NCBI GenBank assembly: GCA_947846985.1
Contig: CANTUZ010000004.1
Coordinates: forward strand, 186,001-250,000
Direction: 5' to 3'
Origin: Fratercula arctica
Taxonomy: Eukaryota > Chordata > Aves > Charadriiformes > Alcidae
Length of the DNA: 64,000 bases
Shown: piece by piece, positions 25,861 through 37,960 of the stretch
How the letters are laid out: each line of letters opens with the position of its first letter
Position numbering within the stretch: the first letter of the stretch is position 1
Notes under the pieces: model-generated
Database searches by the model: none
Told to the model about the DNA's origin: nothing
What the model saw: the letters and a program-made list of their open reading frames with translations, nothing else
Position numbers and translations under genes: made by a program

Positions 25861-28433
25861 ATGTCCCACTGACTGCCCCATGCCCCTACAGCAAGGGCTG
25901 GCTACAGCCTGGCAAGCCAGGACACAGCCCTGCTCATCCCTTTCATCTCCCAGGATAAGGATCAGACCTCAGGGAAACGTGGTACAATAAATACACACAG
26001 CTCAGAGCTACAGCCAATCCCCCCCTTCTTTTTATTGCAAGATAAAGCTGCGCAGGCCAAAGCTTGCATCTCCATTAGCCTGAAAAGGCAGGTTGCAAAT
26101 TCAGAAAAAAGGATGTGATCCAAAGATCAAAAATAAAAACCGGGATAAGTTGCGGTTTGCATTTTTTTTTTTATTGTCTCCCAAGTATCAACCTTGACCC
26201 TCCCTTTCCCGTGGTAGATGCCTCTGACTGGATTCAAACGAAATCCTCAACCAGAAAACCAACTGAAGTTCCACTGACATCTTTCAGAATGGATTTCACA
26301 AAAAGGAAACCGCGTAGAGAAATAAAGAAGGAAGAAGGTGGTCTATTTATCACTCCCGCGCTTTGAACAGTTATTGCATTTCTCCCTTTGCATCCAGAGT
26401 TACCAGCAGTGCACTATTCGGGTTGCTTTAGTATTTGAACAGAGCTTTGATTAGGTTACAAACATTTAAACTCTATTCCATTAGTAGATGAAGACACCTA
26501 ATAAACTCCAGGATTTATTATGCACAATTGATCTAAAAAAATTATTTAAGAGCAACACTATTCTTCAATTAGAAAGGCACACAACAAAATATCTGCGTTC
26601 CAGCCAGACTACTGTTTATTTCAGCTGCCTTTGTATCCCAAGGAACTTGGTTTTGACCTGACTCTGCTATATCTGTGCAAAAAAATGTGTGTGTTTATGC
26701 GTATGATCACCAAGGCCTGAAAATAGACGCCAAGCTGGAGGTTTGAGCGAAGTTAACGGCCAAGGTCTAAGTCCCCAGAAAAGCCCATCTGCACGGTTTA
26801 ACTGAGACAATGTTAGCTCCGTTCCGCTGTCACTTGTTTTCTGGTTGGCCCTGTCAGACGCAGCACGCAGTAACCTTCTGCATAAGTTTTGCGTGTGGAG
26901 GGGGAATGTTTTTATTCATTAATTCTTTTATCCAGGAGTCATTAAGAAGTGGAATAGATAAAAGAAAGATTGTAACACGTAATATGGAAAAGATAGAGAG
27001 AAGCTGCACGTAACTTTAGTATTTTGATATTTAAGTATATAAGATAAAGACTAAGAGCCAGTTTGACTCCATCTCGTCCTTCCTTGTGTAAGCTCCTAAG
27101 GGACAACGGGCCTTATTCCTAATGCTGCCACTCTGGGGTGGAAAAAGTGCAATGCTGAAGTAGTTACTAACATGACGGAAGGAATCAATACAGCAGTGCT
27201 TATTGTAATAAGACCTTTTCAGTTTTATTTTATATACAAACATAATCTTCATTGAAGTTTCTCAGTCATCACAACAACTTTATTTGGCCACAAACACAGT
27301 CTATTGCGTTATCAAGGTACAAAGGTAGAAGGAGTCACGAAGAGCGGCTGAGGCTTCACCATTAGGTATGTAATGCACAAAACGAACATCCTTGCCTGAA
27401 CAAAACACAGGTTTCAGCAGTTTTAAATACAAAATCCCTGGAATTGCTCGTGGAATTGCAGCACTGTCAGGTACAGGATGCGTGGGGAAGTGCTGCCCAA
27501 CGCCTGCCCACATCACACCCCTTGGCAGCCAGTGCTATCCATCTCTCCAGGACGCTGCAATTCCCCGCGCAGAGCTACGGCAAAGTCCAAACCCGCATGG
27601 CCAAAAGGCTTTTTTATTACTTTTTGTTATTCTCCAGTTACGTTTCTGAAGGTGATGTTTCTCAGCTCACTTACTACGCTAATGTAATTCTAAATAAATA
27701 TAAAAACAAAACCACAAAGAAACCTGCAGGCCTGGGAGTTTTCATCAAGTATCACTGCATTTCTTGATGCAAAATTAACTGGCACCTTCCTGTGACAAGG
27801 GACTGTACACTTGGTCCTGCTTTACTATCTTATATTTTTGCTTTTAAGCCACAGATTGATTTGTAACCCTGAGAAAGTTGTCATCTTTTCCATATATATT
27901 AATTTTTTTTTCCTGTTCAAATATTAACTCTTGACTACAGAAATTCTGCACATACTTCCTTTCCCCGCGTGCCCCCACAGACTCCTGCTTTTCAAGGGAA
28001 CATATACTAATTTTACACCTCCTGTGTCTCATCTTGTGACTCTCATTCCACACATCATAATGCAAAAGTTACACTTTTTACAAATGTAACTATAGCACTG
28101 TGACACACACTGCGGAGGCAGGGGGAGGTAATTCATTCCGTTACTGTTCTATCATGACGGGAGTCAGAAACACACTTCGAACTTCGTTAATTTCTAAGGG
28201 AACTATTCCGTTAGGAATCAAATTTAATCCTGTATTTTCAAACATCAAGTCCTCAAGCCTGATGAGGCAATGCAGTCTCTGAACGCATCTCTTGTGAGAA
28301 GTCTCACACGCGTACAAAAGCGGAAAGCAAGCTCCAAGCACTAATGCCTCACGGATATGTTATCGATACTTCCTAACTGAAGAAAATTTGTCTCCGGTCT
28401 TACAGACTCCTACACAACGCTGTAGTTCCTACA

Positions 28434-30380
28434 TCATACATGTGAACCTTTCACAGATTCTTCCACAAGTTTCTCAAACTTAGAAGCTTGGAAACCTCCT
28501 TTTCCCCTTAACTTTTTTTTAAAAAGAGGGGTTGGAGGGGAAGCTGCTCGAGTCTCGTATTTTGCCCACTGTCTTTTTACATCTTCAGCGATCGCCTTCA
28601 GTGAGAAACCAACACCTTCCTGAGGGACAACTGCTTCCTGCAGCCTTTTTTTGCTATTGCGCATGAGAACTGTCGTCTTACTACAAAAAGCTTTACCTGT
28701 CCAGTTGATACCTTTTTGATTGCCTTCATGATATTCATAACAATAAGCAATACATATTTTGCACCCAACTGCCCTGAAGCCTCCTATCACCTCAACTGCT
28801 CATAGGTGTACTGGCCTGCCCTTCAGGGGCCACGACTCTTTCCATGCTCCGCTAGCCATTTCGGAGATCATTTTCCATAACAGCACAGGACTGCAGGTAT
28901 CACACACTTGATTCATTGTGCACAGTTAAAAAAAAAAAAAAATAAAAAAAACCCCAAACCCATACTATTGCTAAAGACTTCAGCTCACAGCAACTCCAAG
29001 TTCTACCCACAGCTCCATGTATCATCACTAGCAAATACCAGTTCCACACGTAAGGGCAATTTTTCCGTAGTTGTATTCTCTAATGATGTTATTTCTGGAC
29101 TGAAGACACAACCACCCCAAATCAACAAGCACGTCTTTTCAGCATATCTGGAATAGACCCATGCCAATTTTTAACCATGATCTAAAGTTTCTATAACTGC
29201 CTGACAACCTCCAACTTGTCAAGTTTCACAATCCTGGGCTATTTTCCTCTGGTGCCTCTGTTCTTTCAAGACCAACATAAATCAGCTGTAGGGCACTTTC
29301 TGCATATTCCAGTTCCTAGGGACCCTCATGGAAATAGTTTCACATCACTTGCTTCAAAAGCTACAGGAATAACAGATTTTGCTACTTGTTTCAATCTGCT
29401 TTATAAAGGACACCTACTACTCTCTTCTCCAAGCATGTATTTGGAGAACGCGTGTCCCCATGGTCCTGTGGTTTGCTCGCCAAACTGACCACAACATCAT
29501 CTTGTTTCTCTACCAGCACTTCTGACCTGCTCCAATTTATCCTGCAGCTTGGCTAGTGCTCTTCTTCCCCGCCTTCTTTAGGTTGTGTGTTTTGTATGGT
29601 TTTTTTAAAGTATCTACCAATGGTCTTTTCCTAACTTTGGGACTTGGAAATTTCGCTCCTAATGGGAGTCTGCTCTTTCATTAATAACGCAGAGGCCTAG
29701 ATAAACGTTGTGTTTGACACAGCTGGACAGACAGACTTCTGTAGGAATTGTTCAACAGCTTCTCATGCTCCCCATTCTTACCCAAGTTGGTGTTTTTCAA
29801 AAGCTTTGCACCTCTTCAGGATGCCAAACACTTCACGTTCATTACCATTTCTGGTAACTGACTTGGTCTTTCTCACTTAATTCCATACTTTAAACAAGTA
29901 GAGTGCTGCAGTACTCAGCTGCTTTGTGTTCATGTTCTACCTTGCTTCCCGTCACGAAGAGATTAAGTTCGGATTTCAGTTCCTCCAGGTGTCCCCAGCT
30001 GGACTTGTTTGTTTCTTCGGGGTATTATCCCTTTCCCACTTCTTCCTTACTCTGCATCTGCAGTATTGCCGTACAGCGCTCGCTGGCATCCTTAGAGAAA
30101 AGCACCATCCCAGACTTTAGTAACTACCTGGAAATGACGATGTTGCTGATGCAAAGCCCAGAACCCAAGTAAGATGTTCTCAGTGAGATGAGAGATGACC
30201 CACTTCACACATCTCAGTCTTTACTAGTGTCCCATGCAGATCAAAGGCTTTGTTTCTCAGTTCAGGTGCAACACTTACTTTAGAAAACAGAAAAGCGTAT
30301 TTTTTTTCTTCTCCCTGCGTAGTTTGATACTGTTCTTCCTGTTCAACCTTCAACCACGTATCTGTCCAAGCAATCATCTA
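28434..30380 (-). other. Possible fossil coding sequence (frameshifted, coiled-coil-like)
   Basis: The minus strand is purine-rich and yields several separate, mutually frameshifted segments with protein-like charged composition. Examples are ELRNKAFDLHGTLVKTE near 30240, EELKSELNLFVTGSKVEHEH near 29960, a basic segment VRKRPLVDTLKKPYKT near 29610 and LKAIAEDVKRQWAKYETRA near 28590. No continuous frame, start or splice pattern links them, and no family could be named. Purine-rich strands give Lys/Glu-rich translations by chance, so this is weak. Confidence 0.18.
28928..28951. repeat. A-rich tract (A15-T-A8)
   Basis: Low-complexity A tract followed by CCCCAAACCC. Confidence 0.88.
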
Positions 30381-33300
30381 AGTATATTTTCAGTGTTAAA
30401 ATTCAAAGTGAGGTACTTAAAGATGATTTCTACTAACTCTTTTCTTTTTAGACCTACTTACAACATTCAACTCTCTCATGTGCTTATTGAAATCATAATC
30501 TTTAAATTAGGAAAACGATACTTTCTGTCTATCCAAGAGAAGGAGCTGTCTTCCTCAAAGACAGAAAACAATGAACAACACTAGCATGACATACCCGGAA
30601 CAGGAATTCAAAATATAATTCCGCTAATACTGTGTTAGGACACAAGGTTTAAATCCTATGATTTAGAAAAGCATACCTCAAAGGACACATGACAAAAAAT
30701 TGTCCTCACTCATCTTACATTCTTCAGAATTCACACATAGCTCTTTTCGTATTAAAAAAGGTTTTAGGAAAGATCAGCATTTACCAGTATCACGCCCGGC
30801 TTTTCTACTGCAAATCCATCTGAGAAGTCGTGACTTGCAGTCCAGGCAAACAGTCCTGTCTACAAACTTCATCTGAAGCGACTGAATGCCAAAATCCCCA
30901 GAGCTACCACACTGGAGGAGATGTGAAACATACTGGGAGAAATCTACAACAAGTGTTTTCTTTTAAAATAAAATTCTTAGTCCATCTGGCTACATGATTA
31001 CAATAAATACATGTATTGACAATCCTCAGGGGGAAGTTTTTTAGGGGAGAAAATAGCAATTTCAGGGCTAAACTTGATACACCTTCAGAAAAAGCAAAAC
31101 CATCACAAACTTTTAAGAAGACCCCTTGGGAGGAATCGGGTTTTCCTAGTGACGCCTAACGCAGCAGTCATATGAAAAAGAAGGAAAAAAACCCAAGCTT
31201 GTAGTGGACAAATAGGACAACATAAATACAGAAGCATTTAATGATCCATCACGTTGCCGAAGTGGGAAACAGTATAACTTATTGTTTGGGGTTTTTTATG
31301 GTTACAAAAATATTAAATAAAAGCTAATTAAACAGAAACCACTGAATACAGAGCTGAGATTTTCCAGGCCTTAGTTCTGGAAATTTTAATGAAAAATATT
31401 TGTTCTTGCATTGACACCCATCAGAGTTTCAATCAGTACTTATCCTTACTCCTGTTCACCTCCTACCTCCCATTTTCCACATCTCTTTTCAGGACTTTGC
31501 ACCTAATGATATTTTCCTATCGCTGTGGTATCACATCATAACACATTAAGATTTTGGCTTGAACTCACCGTCTCAAGGCAGATTTCATAAGAAGCTGTTC
31601 TGCTTTTCGGTGCATTAGCCATGACAACGTTTTCTCACTAAAATAAATACTTTCCACAGCAAGTCACAGGTGCAAGGGAAAAAGTCAAGTGCAGCACAGG
31701 AATATTTTCCAGGCTAAGGACAAACCTAAATCTTTTAAGATTTAGGTCGTATTTTAGTGCATCAGAAATGGTTTTGGGCTGTGCAACTGAAGATGCTTTA
31801 TCCCTCTGACAAGCCTGTCTTTGTCATGATAATGTCACAGCTGTAGACTTGCAAACCCGATCTGTCTGCTGCGAGTCTGCTCTGGAACATCAGCGACACA
31901 TGAACCAAGCTGCCGGTGTGCCATGTGGCTGTTGGTACCCCCCTCGGAACCAGCAGGCAGGGTCCTTTCACCAGCGCATCATGGTACCTGCCCGGACAAG
32001 GCGCAGTGTGTCCTGTCTCTGCACAAACATGCCGACTTCGGGTAGCTCGGTCGTATGCCACCATCAGAGGACATCAGTCATTTCTCTTGGAAGCTCTAGG
32101 GCCATCCTACACTAACATACAATCTTGTGCTTCCTTTGAAAACTAACTCCTCTGCCTCATTTCTACATCAAAAATCAAGGGCTACGCATTTGGAGACAAG
32201 ACCATTTGTAGCGCTGAGCTTGCAGGTCCACAAGGCATTTCACCAAGAGACAGATGGGGTTCTCGGAAGTACGCACCTGACAACCTCCCCTTGATATACA
32301 TCCGTTCACTACCTGTAGGATTTTCAAAGCCTTTTCTCTTAAGTCCTACAAAGTTTCTGCCTCATTAGCCATTAAGCTGCTTTTAAATTTTAGGGTTCCC
32401 GCAGTATATACAGCAAAATTTCCATTTGCCGTCTCCGCTCGGATCCAAGATGAATGTGAACTCTTCCCCTGGCACACCACTCCAGAAGCGAGAAGGACCA
32501 CAGAAAGAACCTGTCCGCAGGCACTCTGAGCGAGTTAGTTAACGTGGCAAAGACTGGTACGAAACTACTCTGTTCCACTGGAAGGAGGCAGCGGCCCTGA
32601 GCACCACGGGTTACACAGCTCTCTGGCTAGAAGTGCTCCAAACCGGTTCCTCGGACACTGCTTTGTTATGTCCACGCTACAGCACTACAGGTCTGCGTGC
32701 ACATCAAGACTCATCTAGAAGAATTGTCACACCGATAGCCTTGAATATTGCAACTTCAATGCAAATATGGTATTAACCTTCTTGATTTCTTTCTGTAGGT
32801 CAATGACAAGACGAATTGTTTAACCCCCCTGTATATTTATAGAATAGAGTGTAAAGTTTCAAACAAGTCTCCTGGTTTGAGGTGAACTGTCTGCCCAAAA
32901 AGAGTAACTTTGTGCCCGGGAATGAAAAACAGACACATGGACTGTTGTCGGCTTGTACCTACAATTAACCCTTCCCCAAAGACGTTTTCCTGTCACCGTG
33001 CCGCTTCCCAGGCCTAAGCCACCGAGAGGCGCTTGCCCAAGGTGGATACCACCCTACCACCACTGCCCTCACAAACAAAAGCATTTCAGCCGTGACCGAC
33101 TGCTGTTCCGTAAACCACAGCTGTAGATTTTTGTGCCTATCAATGCAAAATGCAGCAGCAAAACAGCATCATCTGTCTTGTACCACTCAGACAAGACCCT
33201 CTTCTCTCTAAAGACAGTGACTCAGCATGCAATGCTGTTATTTCTCACACACATGCTTAATTTAAGCACTTAATTAAGTCTGTGGGAGTAGTTACAAGGC

Positions 33301-33500
33301 TTGAGGTCTAATGCTATAATGTGGCATGCATACAGTATCTCACTTTGTGTCTACAGAAACCATTATGCTACTATGGAATGTTTTCTTCTAGAAAACCCAC
33401 CCGTTACACCAGTTACATATCTGACAAAAATGCAGCAAGTTACCTCAAATCCCATTAATTATCTGCTTTCTCTCACCACTTCCTTAATCTTTCCAGAATT

Positions 33501-33519
33501 AAAAAAAAAAAAAAAAAAA
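33501..33519. repeat. A19 homopolymer
   Basis: Nineteen consecutive A about 70 bases left of a CpG-dense patch. Confidence 0.9.
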
Positions 33520-33584
33520 GTCTACAGCTGTTGGAGTAGTTCTTGGAAATACAATCAAACACCCTTTCCTGGGAACTGAGGAGG

Positions 33585-33875
33585 GGCGGTACTGAGGGCA
33601 CAGTGCAGCTCCTGCCCAAAGCCATGCGCCGCAGCCCTAAAGAGGGCAGAGCGTTCGAACCGGGCCAACGCAGGCAACGCCACCTCCACCAACACCTGCA
33701 CGTAGCGCCGGCTGGCACCGCGTGCTCCTGACAAACCGCGAGCTGTGACTCACCACCAGCTTCCCCCGCACGCGCCCCAGCACAGCCTGGCCAGGCAACA
33801 CACCCGCCGCATCGGCAGGGCTTCAGCCGCGCCGGGGGGACCACCCGTCCCCTCCGCACGCAGGGTATGGCTGTG
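33585..33875. promoter_or_regulatory. Orphan CpG-island-like patch
   Basis: The most CpG-dense segment of the left 49 kb, about 290 bases and strongly GC-rich with AT-rich flanks. It contains short open frames on both strands with no recognised product. It could be an intragenic promoter for an unannotated transcript or an enhancer. Confidence 0.45.
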
Positions 33876-34179
33876 GCTCTAGCCCACCTCCACAACAGAG
33901 CTGAGCAGACAACTTCCCCAGGCCAGGCAGCAAGGCTGCTGCTAAATAATCAACATAAACGCCACGTGCAACACTCCTGCTCTCTCTTCATTAAGGAGAA
34001 TTGCCCCATCACTACAGTCAACACAGCCCCTCAAGTTCAGCCAGAGCTGAATCAACCTCTGCTGCCGTGGAAGTTTATCTGTAAACATCCCTTAAATACC
34101 TTCCACACCTGCACCTGGGGTAACAATCAAGTTGTTTTAAGAATTGCTTGTACCCTTCTGCAATATTTCCCCTGAGCAA

Positions 34180-34540
34180 GCGATTAATTTACAATGATGT
34201 TGGCTCAGTCAGAGCCCTTTCCTTGGTTCTTCTCTCGGAAATCCTCTATTTACACGCAGGATCTTTTGTGAGTGCAGGTGTATAAATAGAATAGCTTCAA
34301 TTAATTGCAGTGTTGCCCATAGCGTGTCTCTGCTCAGTGGCTGTTGTGCACCTGCAGTAATAAAATACCAAGACAGATAATGTACTGAATTTTAATCACA
34401 TGTTGCCATGTTACATATTACGCTGTTTGAAAATGTTTCCTTTACTCCTCAGCTGTTTGTAAAAGGGTGTTACCAATTAAGCACGAATAGCCTGGGGAGT
34501 GATATTACGGTTCAGACAATTTGGTTATAGTGACTAAGTG
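34180..34540. promoter_or_regulatory. Candidate enhancer block
   Basis: About 360 bases of repeat-free sequence with the palindrome CAATTAATTG at 34298-34307, TATAAATAG, GTAATAAAATACC, TTTAATCACATG and ACCAATTAAGC. This is the best enhancer-like texture in the left 49 kb. It lies about 300 bases from the CpG-dense patch. Confidence 0.35.
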
Positions 34541-37500
34541 GAGAGAAGCAGCTTGATGGCAGCTGGTATTTTTCTGAGATGGCTAACCTCACAACAGGAC
34601 ATTCTTTCAGGAGCCCTTGCAAGGGGAAGGGACCGGGGTGGCTAAAAAACTCCTGCCGCATCGTAACGTGGTATTATGATGTAGCCCAAAAGGATTCACA
34701 ACTCACTACAGAAGCTGAAACGAAAACAATGTGTGCAGGGAACACAAAATCAAGAGGCACTTCACTGGCAAGATGTTCCCGGAAAAGCAATCAGAAATCT
34801 CAGTCCTGCTTCTTGGTATATTCAGGGAGACAGACCGTGGCGCTGCACACAGACACCTAACCTGGAAGAACATCAAGGGGAAAACTACACGCTGGCTGTA
34901 AAGGCTTTTCTTCTAAAATACTGCCCCATTTCTGCCAAACACTTTCTTCCTAAAAACACCAAGTACATGGAGTGAATTTAAGGAAATCTGAGTGTGCACC
35001 GAAGGCCTTCACTTAAAATAAAGTGCAGAAGCAAAGAAGAGCACGCATTAGCATCTGGCCATATGTAACAGAGATCCCAGCCTAAGACTACCAACTAAGA
35101 ACAAGGTTGTCGGATTTATAGTGTACCTTATTTCCTCTACTGGGGGCTTCAGAAGACGCAAACCCAAATTTAACAACTCAGAAAGCATGTTAAAAACAAG
35201 CACCTAAGTGAAAAAGGACAATGAATACCAGCAGCAATGAACGCAAACACTTCAGGGAACAGCAGATGAAATACGAAGAGATTACAAAAACAAATTGGCA
35301 GAGAGAAAACCACATAATCCAGGTGTCAAGTCAAAGTAAACGCATTCATTCCCAACTCAACTAGTCAGGCAATCATGATGAAAGACACTCAGGAATGCAA
35401 TGGCAATTTGGTGGGGGGTGGGGGGGAGGGGACACAACAACCGCAAAAAAGAGGAGCTGCACGCTAGCAGCCTTAACACTGATTTGGGTGGCATTGGAGC
35501 TACCGATGGAAATCTCCTGGTAGATCTAACCGTGGTGTAGAAATTGCTGCTAATAATAAATTACAACCTTGCATTCATCAGAAAATGGGAAACCTCCGGT
35601 CGTAAGGTTTCGCTAGATACACGTGATGCCCGATACCTGGTCACAACAACAGGCAGACCAGTTATTCCTGCGGTTCAGTTCGCTCTGGATATGATGCAAG
35701 GCCGTGTAACTGTGAGGACACCTCCATCAGAATCAAGGATGAGTGATCAGCACAACACGCTAAGAGGGACTACAAAATGCAGTATCAAGTATGTCCAACC
35801 CACTTCTTCATTTTCACAATGACTCTTGCCCTTACCGTTACTGGGTTTCTCTTATTTCCCAGGCCTGTGTCCCCACGACTATTATTTACATACTTACTAA
35901 CATGACCCAGTCTTTTCCCACACCCTGACTACTGTTAGCTGCTACAGACAGTCAACCTTCCCTTCATACAAAAGGCGTAATGCTGTCCTGCACACACTCC
36001 TTAGGCCCAGCGACACTCTAGAAACTTTAAGGTTAACTTCAACACAGGGTAGCAAAGCTAACTCACTTTACCAACAAAGGCTTTCGCTTTTTAGTATTGT
36101 TATTGCTTTTAATGGACAACCTAGAAGTTACTTCTTTTAAGGGCAGGTAAAGTACGGCCCACTGCTTGACTCCACAACAGCCAAAATCATCATCTTAACA
36201 GCACAACCACTCTCCCAAACGATGTCTTTTTACTCCTGTCGTTCGTGCAGAAACATCACGCCATTCGTTGATTTCAGTCAGTGCCCGGACGGCATGTTAA
36301 GGAACCCGAGTCTATGAATGCTCTCTGTACCTTACACAATACAGCTGACCGCACCCTCTAGTAGATCCAGTGACAACTTGCTCCTTCGGCAGGGGCTAAC
36401 GGATACCCATGGCAACTAAGGCTATCTTCAACATGTCTAGCCTTCTCCTTCTCTTCTAGGACTTCACAAATATGTCTGCTGCTGCCTGCAACTTCGGGCC
36501 TGAATTTCACCAGTCAAATCCATACAGTCTAGTTAAATTCCTCACAAGTCTTTTAACCTTCACAGGAATTAACAGACATAAATAACACCGATCTGAGGAA
36601 GGAGGTCTGAGCCACCACGCTGTTATCTTTTGCCAAGATGAAAAATGCTGACACCTTGGGGTTTATTTAAGCTGGTTTAAGGCATATCAAGACATTGTCT
36701 TACTTTGCTAACCTCGGGGAGAATCACCATCAAAGACATTTGGAAAGTTTAAGCACATTGTGTCAGACCATTTCTCTTCTTGCCCTCTTAGCAATGTGTT
36801 TGAGGAGTGGGGCAAGAGATGAAGGACACACAACTTCTCCTTTGCTAAAACCATGTTATCATGATTTTCCAGGTGTTTTACTATTTATTCTGTGACCGAT
36901 TAAACACATTCCGATGTAAACACCCACTCATCTGCAATTCTCTGCCTCTCCCTTCAAGTATTTCTAAAAAATGCAGTATTTACTATTCCCCCACGGAGGC
37001 AGGATAGAAGCAGCTTTTAATGATGGATGCGATAAGCTCCATCACTTCATTACAGACTACTCTTGGACTCCGGAGAGGACATGGACTTTGTGACATGGCG
37101 TGGTAACATTTGTCACTTGTTTCCAGCACGTTTTTCAATACCCTTGCCCATCTTCCCTGCCAGAAAAACAACACGTCTTTCCCGCCGTAATCTGTAGTGA
37201 AACAACAATGGAAAAACATCACCTGGCATCTGAAAATTACTATTTACCTCGTTATTCAAGGTGTACTCATCTGTATACTCCATATACTAATAAAACACAT
37301 GGTTTTCATCTTTGCCTTTGATTATTCTCTTTTAAGCTTTAACAGCCTGCCTTTGATATACCGACTACTACAATTAAAGCTTCCCCTCACCGGCTTCACG
37401 CGTCCAAATTCAAAAGACTCTCCCTATACTGAAAAAGCCCTCGGATAAAAAGTAAGTCAAATCCGCAGCCACTGGAAGCCTGAACACTGCAAGAGGCTCC

Positions 37501-37754
37501 AACCAAGTCCAGGGTCTTCTCTAGCTGCTGCTTGTCCTAGGGACAATTCCCCGGAACCCCAAGGGAAAGAGCAGAGCGTTTCCAATTGTTCCCCAGGCTT
37601 CTCCTCACTTTCAAGCACATTCCAAAGGTAGGTTATTGCAGGTAGCTGGAGCAGTCGATTTCTCCATGGCAGAACATCCTCTCCGAGGGGAATCCTGCCT
37701 TAAAAACCTCAGGGATCGCTGCAGCATCCACAAGCACATGCATCAAGTATGATC

Positions 37755-37960
37755 TGGCTGACACAGTCTACTTGGATTTTTGAAAGCTTGTCACTGAAGC
37801 CTTCTAAGGAAACAGACTACTAGTGGAGTACGATGAAGGGCCCTTTCTAGGATAAACGTTGTGAAAAAACTGATCCTTTACTTCTACCCTCTATTTTGTA
37901 TCTTTTAAACAACGGGACGAGAGTAGACTGCTGGCTGGAGGTGTGCTGTTACACCTCGGG
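37755..37960 (+). mobile_element. Possible degraded LINE fragment (reverse-transcriptase-like)
   Basis: The stretch GTCTACTTGGATTTTTGAAAG followed by CTTCTAAGGAAAC resembles the 'YLDF.KAFD..' reverse-transcriptase region of CR1/L2-type LINEs at DNA level, with frameshifts. The resemblance fades after about 60 bases. Weak call; it could be chance. Confidence 0.22.

Noticed and set aside
28434..29670. Short peptide resemblances to a mitotic kinesin C-terminus (KLVEESVK and KSRLPL words)
   Set aside because: The two words occur in the wrong order for that protein and nothing between them matches, so no gene assignment was made.
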